A DNA stretch of 5,908 bases from an uncultured Clostridia bacterium (lineage in GTDB: Bacteria; Bacillota; Clostridia; HGM11514), in contig CABSMD010000168.1 in the NCBI GenBank assembly GCA_902478725.1, positions 1 through 5,908 of the forward strand, written 5' to 3'. Each line of letters opens with the position of its first letter. The first letter of the stretch is position 1. Both the position numbers and the translations under genes were made by a program. The notes beneath the pieces are model-generated. The model searched no databases and was not told the DNA's origin. It saw only the letters and a list, made by a program, of their open reading frames with translations. Below, piece after piece: positions 1-5,597 of this stretch.

Positions 1-1022
1 AAGCCGATATCGCCGTTTTCCCGGCAGGCGACCGCCAACGCGACCGCTTGCAAAACCTGCTTGGTCGTGATGCCCGCAAGAATAAAATTGCCCTTGTCCA
101 TCGCCTCCGGCCGCTCGGTGGAGGTACGGATGCACACGGCCGGAAAGCTGTGGAAATAGGAACTTTCCTCCGGCAGGGTGCCGCTGTCGGACACCACACA
201 AAACGCGTGAAGCTGCAGATGATTGTAGTCACTGAACCCAAACGGCTGCAGCTGGCGGACATTTTTATGGAATACAAACCCCCGCTGTTCAATGAACTTG
301 GCAGAGCGCGGATGGGTGGAATAGATGACCGGCATATCATAGGTCTTGGCCAACTCGTTGACCGCGTTCATCAGGGCAAAAAAGTTGGCCTCGGTATCGA
401 TATTTTCCTCCCTGTGCGCCGACAGCAGGATGTACCTGCCCGTCTCCAGCCCCAGCCTTTGCAAAACATCCGACGCTAAAATCTTTTCCCGGTTCGCGCT
501 CAGCACCTCGGCCATCGGCGAACCGGTCACATAGGTGCGCTCCTTCGGCCGTCCCTCGGCGTTTAAATACCGCCGGGCGTGCTCGCTGTAGCACAGGTTC
601 ACGTCGGCAATGTGGTCGACGATGCGGCGGTTGGTCTCTTCAGGCAGGTTCTCGTCAAAGCAGCGGTTGCCCGCCTCCATGTGGAAGATCGGTATTTTCA
701 GGCGCTTGGCGGAAATTGCGGACAGGGCGGAATTGGTGTCGCCCAGAATCAGCAGTGCGTCCGGATTCTGTTCCCGCAGCAGGCGGTAGCTCCTGGCAAT
801 GATATTCCCAATCGTTTCTCCCAAATCGGCGCCCACCGCTTCCAGATAAAAATCCGGTTGGCGAAGCCCCAGGTCTTCAAAAAAGATCTGATTTAGGGTA
901 TAGTCATAATTCTGTCCGGTGTGCACCAGAATTTGATCGAAATAACGGTCGCATTTTTTGATCACCTCAGATAGGCGGATGATCTCCGGCCTTGTGCCTA
1001 TGATCGTCATTAGCTTAAGCAT
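1..1022 (-). CDS. capG: UDP-N-acetylglucosamine 2-epimerase family, CapG/FnlC/WbjD type (C-terminus off the window)
   Basis: Cytoplasmic enzyme of the non-hydrolysing UDP-GlcNAc 2-epimerase (WecB-like, GT-B fold) family. In the CapE-CapF-CapG route it converts UDP-2-acetamido-2,6-dideoxy-L-talose to UDP-L-FucNAc. I translated 340 codons from the minus strand with no stop before the edge; the family is about 375 aa, so only the C-terminal tail is missing. Visible motifs are GTRPE (9-13), ILGDT (92-96), HMEAGNRCFDENLPEET (114-130), SAHREENID (201-209), SDSGTLPEES (278-287) and RTSTERPEAMDKG (299-311). D95, E116, E128/E129 and H203 match the catalytic positions of WecB. The MEAGNRCFDE and ERPEAMDKG forms resemble CapG/FnlC more than MnaA/WecB, which have MEAGLRT-like sequence. 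The start is the ATG at 1022, 11 nt after GGAGG embedded in the last capF codons; a second in-frame ATG at codon 5 is farther from it. The gene starts 6 bp after capF stops, so coupled translation is likely. Confidence 0.93.
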   Translation of the reverse strand, partial: MLKLMTIIGTRPEIIRLSEVIKKCDRYFDQILVHTGQNYDYTLNQIFFEDLGLRQPDFYLEAVGADLGETIGNIIARSYRLLREQNPDALLILGDTNSALSAISAKRLKIPIFHMEAGNRCFDENLPEETNRRIVDHIADVNLCYSEHARRYLNAEGRPKERTYVTGSPMAEVLSANREKILASDVLQRLGLETGRYILLSAHREENIDTEANFFALMNAVNELAKTYDMPVIYSTHPRSAKFIEQRGFVFHKNVRQLQPFGFSDYNHLQLHAFCVVSDSGTLPEESSYFHSFPAVCIRTSTERPEAMDKGNFILAGITTKQVLQAVALAVACRENGDIG

Positions 1023-1028
1023 AACAAA

Positions 1029-2171
1029 CTAAACCTCCAAATAATAGGTATCCGGGTGTTCCGGATCAAAGCACTCGCTGCACCACATAAACGTAACCAG
1101 ATCGGTCTCCCCAACATTTTCAATCGTATGGGTATACCCCGGCGGAATATCGACCGCCTCGATCTGCTCCCCGGAAACGACATAAGAAATAACCTCGTCA
1201 TCGTCCATCCTGCGCAGGCGGATGATCCCGCGTCCGCTGACCACAATAAACTTCTCATGCTTGGTGTGGTGCCAATGGTTCCCCTTCACAATGCCGGGCC
1301 TTGTAATATTGATACTGTATTGCCCCCTGTCCGCCGTCCGAAACAGCTCGGTAAAGCTGCCGCGCGCGTCACGGTTCATCTTAAGAGGATATCCAAACCT
1401 GTCGCCGGGCAGATAGCTTTGGTAGGTGGCATACAGCTTTTTGACAAACGCGTCCGACAGATCCGGCACGTCCCGGTCCTCCCGGCAGGCTGCAAAGCCG
1501 TGGAGGAGATCGGCCAGCCGCCCCAGCGTGACCTGATGGGTAACCGGTACAGTACAGTAGCGGCCCGCCCTTGTTTCCTCACCGGAAAGCGCGCGGAGCA
1601 TCTCGTCCACCAGATCGTCAATATACGCAAAGGTCAGCACCGCATTCCGGTCGTTTACCGTAACGGGCAGACCACGGGCAATGTTGTGGCAGAAAGTCGC
1701 AACCACGCTGTTGTAATTCGGTCTGCACCACTTTCCAAAAACATTGGGAAACCGATAAACCAGTATCCTTGCGCCGGTCTCCGCCCCGTAAGAGAATAAC
1801 AGCTCCTCCCCCGCTTTTTTGCTCCGCCCATAGGGGTGGTCCGCCTCCGCTTGGATCGAAGAGGCAAGCAAAACCGGGCAGGCATTGCCACATTTCCTTA
1901 ACGTATCAAGCAAAACGGAGGTGAAGCCAAAGTTCCCCTCCATGAATTCCGCCTGCTCCTGTGGCCGGTTCACGCCGGCCAGGTGGAACACAAAATCCGC
2001 CCTTTTGCAATAGTCATCTAACAACGCCGGCTCCGTATCCAGATCGTACTCAAACAGCCTCATCCTGGAGGAGAGCGTCGGAACCTGTGCCTTTCCTTCT
2101 ATTATATTATGCAATTGGGCAGTCAGATTTTTCCCGATAAACCCCTTAGCGCCGGTCACTAAAATATTCAT
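1029..2171 (-). CDS. capF: CapF-type bifunctional UDP-sugar reductase/3-epimerase (SDR plus cupin)
   Basis: Predicted second enzyme of UDP-L-FucNAc synthesis. In the CapF/FnlB/WbjC family the C-terminal zinc cupin 3-epimerises the CapE product and the N-terminal SDR domain reduces the 4-keto group with NADPH to give UDP-2-acetamido-2,6-dideoxy-L-talose. The protein is 380 aa, close to the roughly 370 of S. aureus CapF. Residues 1-250 are an extended SDR: nucleotide motif GAKGFIG (7-13), HLAGVNRP (63-70), Ser104/105, and the YxxxK pair Y114/K118. Residues 265-380 are a cupin with NHWHHTKHEKF (298-308) and PPGYTH (343-348), which supply the His/Glu metal ligands typical of the fold. I chose the ATG at 2171 because GGAGG sits 7 nt upstream and the ATG overlaps the capE stop as ATGA. 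A GTG at 2186 would add five residues but lacks a comparable site. Two-domain architecture and gene order make the call firm. Confidence 0.95.
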   Translation of the reverse strand: MNILVTGAKGFIGKNLTAQLHNIIEGKAQVPTLSSRMRLFEYDLDTEPALLDDYCKRADFVFHLAGVNRPQEQAEFMEGNFGFTSVLLDTLRKCGNACPVLLASSIQAEADHPYGRSKKAGEELLFSYGAETGARILVYRFPNVFGKWCRPNYNSVVATFCHNIARGLPVTVNDRNAVLTFAYIDDLVDEMLRALSGEETRAGRYCTVPVTHQVTLGRLADLLHGFAACREDRDVPDLSDAFVKKLYATYQSYLPGDRFGYPLKMNRDARGSFTELFRTADRGQYSINITRPGIVKGNHWHHTKHEKFIVVSGRGIIRLRRMDDDEVISYVVSGEQIEAVDIPPGYTHTIENVGETDLVTFMWCSECFDPEHPDTYYLEV

Positions 2172-3211
2172 TTGTGCCCCTCCCACGCAGCCAGTTCTTC
2201 CTGTATCACCGAAAGAGAGAGAAGCTTTTCCTTTACCTGTTCCACCGACAAAAGCTCGGTGTTGCTGGAATTGTATTCACTCAGGGGATTGCGGGTGGTG
2301 TCGCCGTCCTTCATATATTTATCATAATTGAGATCGCGCTTGTCGCAGGGGACACGGTAAAAACTCCCCAAATCCACCGCGTTCGCACATTCTTCATTGG
2401 TGAGCAGGGTCTCATACATCTTCTCACCATGGCGGATGCCGATGACCTTGATCTCCCCATCCACCCCAAACAGCTCTTTTACTGCCTGCGCCAGCACCCC
2501 GATGGTGCAGGCAGGCGCTTTTTGAACCAAAATATCGCCGCTGGTTCCGTGCTCGAACGCAAACAACACCAGATCGACCGCCTCGTCAAGCGACATAATA
2601 AAACGGGTCATATTAGGGTCGGTGACGGTCAGGGCTTTTCCCGCCTTGATCTGGTCAACAAACAACGGAATAACGCTGCCCCGGCTGTACATGACGTTTC
2701 CGTAACGGGTACAGCAAATCCTCGTTTTATCCGGCGAGACCGTACGTGATTTCGCCACCACCACCTTTTCCATCATCGCCTTGGAGGTTCCCATGGCATT
2801 GACCGGATAGGCCGCCTTGTCGGTGGAAAGGCAGATCACCGACTTCACCCCGTTTTGTATCGCGGCGGTCAGCACGTTATCGGTACCGATGACATTGGTT
2901 TTGACCGCCTCAAGCGGGAAAAACTCACAGCTTGGCACCTGCTTGAGCGCGGCGGCGTGAAAGACATAATCCACATCATACATGGCGTATTGAACAGAGG
3001 CCAGGTCGCGGACATCCCCGATAAAAAAACGCATCTTATCGGCGGCGTCCGGATATCTTACCTGATACGCATGACGCATATCGTCCTGCTTTTTTTCATC
3101 CCGCGAAAAGATGCGGATCTGCTTGATATCCGTATTGAGAAAACGGTCCATAACGGCGTTGCCGAAAGAGCCTGTCCCGCCGGTAATTAAAAGTGTCTTG
3201 TCCCCAAACAT
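2168..3211 (-). CDS. capE: CapE-type UDP-GlcNAc 4,6-dehydratase / 5-epimerase (inverting)
   Basis: First enzyme of the UDP-L-FucNAc pathway: a cytoplasmic, hexameric-type extended SDR (CapE/FnlA/WbjB, related to FlaA1/PseB) that dehydrates and 5-epimerises UDP-GlcNAc to a 4-keto-6-deoxy-L-arabino sugar. The protein is 347 aa (S. aureus CapE is about 340). Visible features are the Rossmann motif TGGTGSFG (10-17), GDVRD (65-69), HAAALKQVP (85-93), STDKAAYPVNAMGTSK (129-144) with D131/K132, RYGNVMYSRGSV (169-180) and RHGEKMYETL (260-269). The position normally held by the SDR tyrosine is Met140, giving M-x3-K144, as in CapE-type rather than FlaA1-type enzymes. The start at 3211 has AGGGGGG 8 nt upstream and follows a strong promoter. 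It is the first gene of the operon, and its stop overlaps the capF start by 4 bp. No truncation or frameshift is seen. Confidence 0.95.
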   Translation of the reverse strand: MFGDKTLLITGGTGSFGNAVMDRFLNTDIKQIRIFSRDEKKQDDMRHAYQVRYPDAADKMRFFIGDVRDLASVQYAMYDVDYVFHAAALKQVPSCEFFPLEAVKTNVIGTDNVLTAAIQNGVKSVICLSTDKAAYPVNAMGTSKAMMEKVVVAKSRTVSPDKTRICCTRYGNVMYSRGSVIPLFVDQIKAGKALTVTDPNMTRFIMSLDEAVDLVLFAFEHGTSGDILVQKAPACTIGVLAQAVKELFGVDGEIKVIGIRHGEKMYETLLTNEECANAVDLGSFYRVPCDKRDLNYDKYMKDGDTTRNPLSEYNSSNTELLSVEQVKEKLLSLSVIQEELAAWEGHK

Positions 3212-3247
3212 CTATCGATCCCCCCTGAAAAACAAATTGATACCTCC

Positions 3248-3276
3248 AGTGTAACATAACTGGTTTTAACTGTCAA
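3248..3276 (-). promoter_or_regulatory. Sigma-A type promoter of the capEFG operon
   Basis: Read on the minus strand, TTGACA (3276-3271, a perfect -35) is followed by a 17-nt spacer and TACACT (3253-3248, four of six matches to TATAAT). TG one base before the hexamer gives an extended -10. Transcription would start near 3241, leaving a leader of about 30 nt with the AGGGGGG ribosome binding site at 3226-3220. The spacer contains CAGTT twice, 10 bp apart, of unknown meaning. The assignment is by motif and position only, but the match is close to ideal. Confidence 0.82.
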
Positions 3277-3283
3277 CATGAGG

Positions 3284-3295
3284 TTGGCCGGCCAA
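3284..3295. repeat. 12-bp perfect palindrome behind the cap promoter, candidate operator
   Basis: TTGGCCGGCCAA is perfectly self-complementary with no central spacer, so it would not make a useful RNA hairpin but could bind a dimeric regulator. It ends 7 bp upstream of the capE -35 box, a usual place for an activator, and lies about 100 bp before the divergent small gene. It is much more G+C rich than the surrounding intergenic DNA. Regulatory function is inferred. Confidence 0.35.
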
Positions 3296-3341
3296 ACGGC
3301 ACGTCTTAACAATATTTTTATCTCCTTTTAGCGTTTGCTTT

Positions 3342-3352
3342 CACCATTTTAA
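3342..3352 (+). repeat. Copy 1 of an 11-bp direct repeat (CACCATTTTAA), upstream of the small membrane-protein gene
   Basis: CACCATTTTAA here is identical to 3629-3639 in front of kdpF. This copy runs into TTAACACC (3349-3356), and the second is preceded by CTAACACC (3625-3632), so both sites also share TAACACC next to the 11-mer. It may be a shared regulator site linking the small gene and kdp; chance similarity in A+T-rich DNA is possible. Confidence 0.4.
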
Positions 3353-3361
3353 CACCCGAGG

Positions 3362-3370
3362 TGGTACGAT
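3362..3370 (+). promoter_or_regulatory. Possible extended -10 for the small membrane-protein gene
   Basis: TGGTACGAT gives an extended -10 (TG, one base, TACGAT, with four of six matches to consensus). No convincing -35 lies 16-18 bp upstream, and the predicted start at about 3376-3377 would leave a leader of only about 16 nt before the ATG at 3393. An alternative is TTAACA at 3306-3311 with TAGCGT at 3329-3334 (17-bp spacer). Neither is strong. Confidence 0.25.
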
Positions 3371-3392
3371 AACACTGTAAGGAGGAAGCATT

Positions 3393-3587
3393 ATGACACA
3401 TGTGGTACATTCCATTGAAAGGCTTACAGCAAAATGCAGGGAAACTACAGACCGTTTTTTCCAATTCCACCCATATCTTACTTTCACTTGTGCATTTATT
3501 GGCATTCCCCTGTTGACCCTGGTTATCATTTTTGCCTGCGCATCCGTATGCATGCTCCCGGTTGCGTGGATCTGCGGATGGCTCTAA
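3393..3587 (+). CDS. Uncharacterised 64-aa membrane protein upstream of kdpF
   Basis: I do not recognise the family. The reading frame is supported by an excellent ribosome binding site, AAGGAGG at 3379-3385, 7 nt before the ATG, almost identical to that of kdpF. The product has a hydrophilic N-terminus of about 27 residues with several basic positions (R10, K14, R16, R21), then a continuous hydrophobic stretch from about residue 28 to the C-terminus (64) with prolines at 39 and 56. This fits one long or two short membrane segments with the N-terminus in the cytoplasm. Cysteines occur at 15, 33, 49, 53 and 61. It is encoded in the same direction as kdpFAB and ends 93 bp before kdpF, so a role alongside K+ transport is possible but only inferred from position. 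The ORF on the opposite strand (3341-3553) lacks such a start signal. Confidence 0.72.
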   Translation: MTHVVHSIERLTAKCRETTDRFFQFHPYLTFTCAFIGIPLLTLVIIFACASVCMLPVAWICGWL

Positions 3588-3589
3588 AA

Positions 3590-3608
3590 ATCTTAATACG
3601 ATCTTAAT
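3590..3608 (+). promoter_or_regulatory. Tandem ATCTTAAT repeat with 11-bp period, candidate OmpR/KdpE-family binding site
   Basis: ATCTTAAT (3590-3597) and ATCTTAAT (3601-3608) are identical and separated by ACG, so they repeat every 11 bp, one helical turn. Direct repeats of this period are characteristic of winged-helix response regulators of the OmpR/PhoB family, to which KdpE, the usual activator of kdp, belongs. The site lies 72 bp before the kdpF start and about 10 bp before a weak candidate -35 (TTACCC, 3618-3623). TCTTAA also occurs at 3304-3309. That KdpE is the bound protein is inference, and no kdpDE genes are visible here. Confidence 0.45.
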
Positions 3609-3617
3609 GCCACAGGC

Positions 3618-3646
3618 TTACCCACTAACACCATTTTAATTAAAAC
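3618..3646 (+). promoter_or_regulatory. Weak candidate promoter for kdpFAB
   Basis: TTACCC (3618-3623, three of six matches to TTGACA) and TAAAAC (3641-3646, four of six to TATAAT) are separated by 17 bp, giving a start near 3652 and a leader of about 29 nt. A poor -35 fits an activator-dependent promoter, and the tandem repeat at 3590-3608 lies just upstream. The inverted repeat at 3624-3655 would cover the spacer, the -10 and the start site, as an operator could. This is tentative. Confidence 0.3.
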
Positions 3647-3655
3647 GGTGTTAGT
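3624..3655. repeat. 32-bp near-perfect inverted repeat before kdpF: terminator/attenuator or operator
   Basis: The arms ACTAACACC (3624-3632) and GGTGTTAGT (3647-3655) are exactly complementary. Inside them, TTTTAA and TTAAAA (3634-3645) are also complementary, so 15 of 16 base pairs match and only A3633/C3646 do not. As RNA it folds into a 9-bp stem, a mismatch and 4 more pairs with an AAUU loop. ATTTTT follows directly (3656-3661), so it may terminate or attenuate transcription from the small gene into kdp. As DNA, its full symmetry also suits a dimeric regulator. It ends 25 bp before the kdpF ATG. It includes copy 2 (3629-3639) of the CACCATTTTAA repeat. Confidence 0.6.
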
Positions 3656-3680
3656 ATTTTTATAGAAGGAGGAAGAGCAT

Positions 3681-3773
3681 ATGAATAGTTTGATCGGTCT
3701 TATCGGCCTATGCGCAGTACTATTGCTTTTGTATTATGTCTACATTCTCATGAAGGGAGATGAGCAGGGATGA
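3681..3773 (+). CDS. kdpF: KdpF small subunit of the K+-transporting ATPase
   Basis: The frame encodes 30 aa: MNSLIGLIGL at the start, then a hydrophobic stretch to about residue 24 and a short polar tail ending in KGDEQG. This is the size (29 aa in E. coli), single membrane helix and location of KdpF, which stabilises the KdpFABC complex in the cytoplasmic membrane. Sequence conservation in KdpF is low, so the call rests mainly on length, topology and position. AAGGAGG at 3666-3672 lies 8 nt before the ATG. The stop codon overlaps the kdpA start as ATGA (3770-3773), pointing to translational coupling. Confidence 0.88.
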   Translation: MNSLIGLIGLCAVLLLLYYVYILMKGDEQG

Positions 3774-5584
3774 GTTCCGTTATCCAGTATGTACTTTATC
3801 TTGCCATTTTGGTGGTGCTAGCCATTCCGCTGGGCGCTTATATGAAAAAGGTGATGAACGGCGAAAAAACCTTCCTTTCCCGAATCCTGACGCCCTGCGA
3901 AAATGCCGTGTACAAAGTAATGCGTGTCAAGGTAGATGAGCAGATGAACTGGAAAAAGTATCTGGCCAGTGTGCTGACCTTTTCCGGTATCGGCCTCATA
4001 TTTCTGTTTTTACTCCAGTTGCTCCAGGGTGTATTACCTTTCAACCCCCAAAAGCTTCCCGGTGTAAAATGGGATCTTTCCTTTAATACAGCGTCAAGTT
4101 TCGTTACCAACACAAACTGGCAGGCGTACAGCGGTGAATCCACATTAAGTTATCTGTCGCAGGCGCTGGGGCTTACGGTACAGAACTTTGTATCAGCCGC
4201 AACCGGTATCGCGGTGCTGTTTGCAATGATCCGTGGGTTTATTAAAGTAAAAACGGACGGTCTGGGCAGCTTCTGGGTGGATATGACCCGGATCGTGATC
4301 CACATCCTAATCCCGCTGAACCTGGTCATCGCCCTCTGTCTGGTGGGCGGCGGCGTCATTCAAAACCTGAAACCCGCCCAGACCGTACCGCTTTTAGAAC
4401 CAATCGCAGTCAGCACCGATGGTGAAATCATTGAAAACGCTGATATCGATCTTGCTGCAAAAGTAGTAACAGTCGACGGAGCTGTGGTTGCCGACGCACA
4501 GATCATAACCGAACAGTTTATCCCAATGGGTCCGGCGGCAAGCCAGGTCGCGATCAAGCAGACAGGTACCAACGGCGGCGGTTATATGGGAGTCAACTCC
4601 GCGCATCCGCTGGAAAACCCGAATCCGTTTACCAATTTGCTGGAAATGATCTCGCTGTTGCTAATCCCGGCAGGCCTATGCTTCACCTTTGGACGTAGTA
4701 TCAAAAACAGAAAACAGGGCGTGGCCATCTTTATGGCGATGTTCCTCTGCCTGGTGCTGGCGCTGGGCATCGTCGCGGTAAACGAACAGCTTGGAACATC
4801 ACAGCTATCCCAAAACGGTATGGTAGACTTGTCGGCAAACAACCAGGCCGGCGGAAACATGGAGGGCAAGGAAACCCGGTTCGGCATTGCAACATCAGCT
4901 ACATGGGCCACCTATACTACGGCAGCCTCCAATGGTTCGGTCAACTCGATGCACGACAGCTACACGCCGCTTGGCGGCATGATCCCCATGCTTCTGATGC
5001 AGCTGGGCGAGGTCATCTTCGGCGGAACCGGCTGCGGCCTGTACGGAATGCTTGCCTTTGCGATCCTGGCCGTGTTTATTGCTGGCCTCATGGTAGGCAG
5101 AACACCGGAATTCTTAGGGAAGAAGATCGAACCCTATGAGATGAAATGGGCGGTTTTGGTCTGCCTGGCAACGCCGATCGCGATTCTGACAGGCAGCGGT
5201 ATCGCGGCCATTGTGCCGGAGGTGGCCGACAGCCTGAACAACCCAGGCGCGCACGGCTGTTCGGAAATGCTCTACGCATACTCCTCCGCCGGCGGAAACA
5301 ACGGCTCGGCATTCGCGGGATTTAACGCCAACACCGTTTTCTTAAACGTATCCATAGGGCTTGTCATGCTGTTTGTGCGGTTTCTTCCAATCATTGGCAC
5401 GCTTGCGATTGCGGGCAGCCTGGCGGGCAAAAAACGAATTGCGGTAACCGCGGGTACGCTTTCAACAACCAATGCCATGTTTGTTTTCCTGCTGATATTT
5501 ATTGTTCTGCTGGTCGGCGCGCTGAGCTTCTTCCCGGCGCTTGCGCTCGGACCGATTGCCGAATTTTTCGGTAGCATCCTGTAA
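3770..5584 (+). CDS. kdpA: K+-transporting ATPase subunit A (KdpA)
   Basis: The K+-selective, channel-like subunit of the KdpFABC high-affinity uptake pump, which takes K+ from outside and passes it to KdpB. At 604 aa it is longer than E. coli KdpA (557). About ten hydrophobic segments are seen, near 3-24, 66-90, 130-155, 172-197, 286-306, 317-337, 422-443, 459-481, 523-546 and 571-594. Four pore loops follow the expected repeat plan: TNTNWQAY (113-120), TGTNGGGY (265-272), ASNGSVN (386-392) and GGNNGSAFAG (508-517). PMGPAASQVAIKQ (252-264) and NSAHPLENPNPF (276-287) are also typical. Much of the extra length lies in the external loop at about 203-250, before the second pore loop. That loop reads GGGYM where E. 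coli has GGGFF. The ATG at 3770 overlaps the kdpF stop, with GGGAG 10 nt upstream. kdpB starts 13 bp after the stop. Confidence 0.97.
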   Translation: MSSVIQYVLYLAILVVLAIPLGAYMKKVMNGEKTFLSRILTPCENAVYKVMRVKVDEQMNWKKYLASVLTFSGIGLIFLFLLQLLQGVLPFNPQKLPGVKWDLSFNTASSFVTNTNWQAYSGESTLSYLSQALGLTVQNFVSAATGIAVLFAMIRGFIKVKTDGLGSFWVDMTRIVIHILIPLNLVIALCLVGGGVIQNLKPAQTVPLLEPIAVSTDGEIIENADIDLAAKVVTVDGAVVADAQIITEQFIPMGPAASQVAIKQTGTNGGGYMGVNSAHPLENPNPFTNLLEMISLLLIPAGLCFTFGRSIKNRKQGVAIFMAMFLCLVLALGIVAVNEQLGTSQLSQNGMVDLSANNQAGGNMEGKETRFGIATSATWATYTTAASNGSVNSMHDSYTPLGGMIPMLLMQLGEVIFGGTGCGLYGMLAFAILAVFIAGLMVGRTPEFLGKKIEPYEMKWAVLVCLATPIAILTGSGIAAIVPEVADSLNNPGAHGCSEMLYAYSSAGGNNGSAFAGFNANTVFLNVSIGLVMLFVRFLPIIGTLAIAGSLAGKKRIAVTAGTLSTTNAMFVFLLIFIVLLVGALSFFPALALGPIAEFFGSIL

Positions 5585-5597
5585 GGAGGTCTTTCGT

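Noticed and set aside
48..896. Several open frames over the left end (plus 48-479, plus 346-534, plus 579-896, minus 337-594)
   Set aside because: All overlap capG, whose motifs run continuously on the minus strand in another frame.
1056..1799. A 247-codon open frame on the plus strand
   Set aside because: It lies wholly opposite capF, whose SDR and cupin motifs are unmistakable. Its product shows no recognisable domain and no good ribosome binding site, so it is a mirror of codon bias.
2171..2186. A GTG at 2186 as an upstream start for capF
   Set aside because: It would place the GGAGG that precedes the ATG at 2171 inside the gene and has no site of its own; the 4-bp ATGA overlap and 7-nt spacing favour 2171.
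2174..2749. A 191-codon open frame on the plus strand
   Set aside because: It is antisense to capE, which carries clear family motifs across the same stretch; the product has no recognisable features.
3353..3363. CACC-CGA-GGTG small inverted repeat
   Set aside because: Only 4 paired bases with a 3-base loop and no symmetry beyond; too short to claim as a site.
3341..3553. A 70-codon minus-strand frame opposite the small membrane-protein gene
   Set aside because: It has no comparable ribosome binding site, while the plus-strand gene has AAGGAGG 7 nt before its ATG and a coherent membrane-protein composition.
3212..3680. A cyclic di-AMP (ydaO-type) or other riboswitch before kdp
   Set aside because: Such riboswitches control K+ transporters in many Bacillota, but I see no conserved ydaO blocks, and the gap between the small gene and kdpF (93 bp) is too short for one.
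4903..5139. A 78-codon plus-strand frame inside kdpA, and minus-strand frames at 3838-5779
   Set aside because: They are shadows of kdpA and kdpB, whose pore loops and signature motifs are complete in the main frames.
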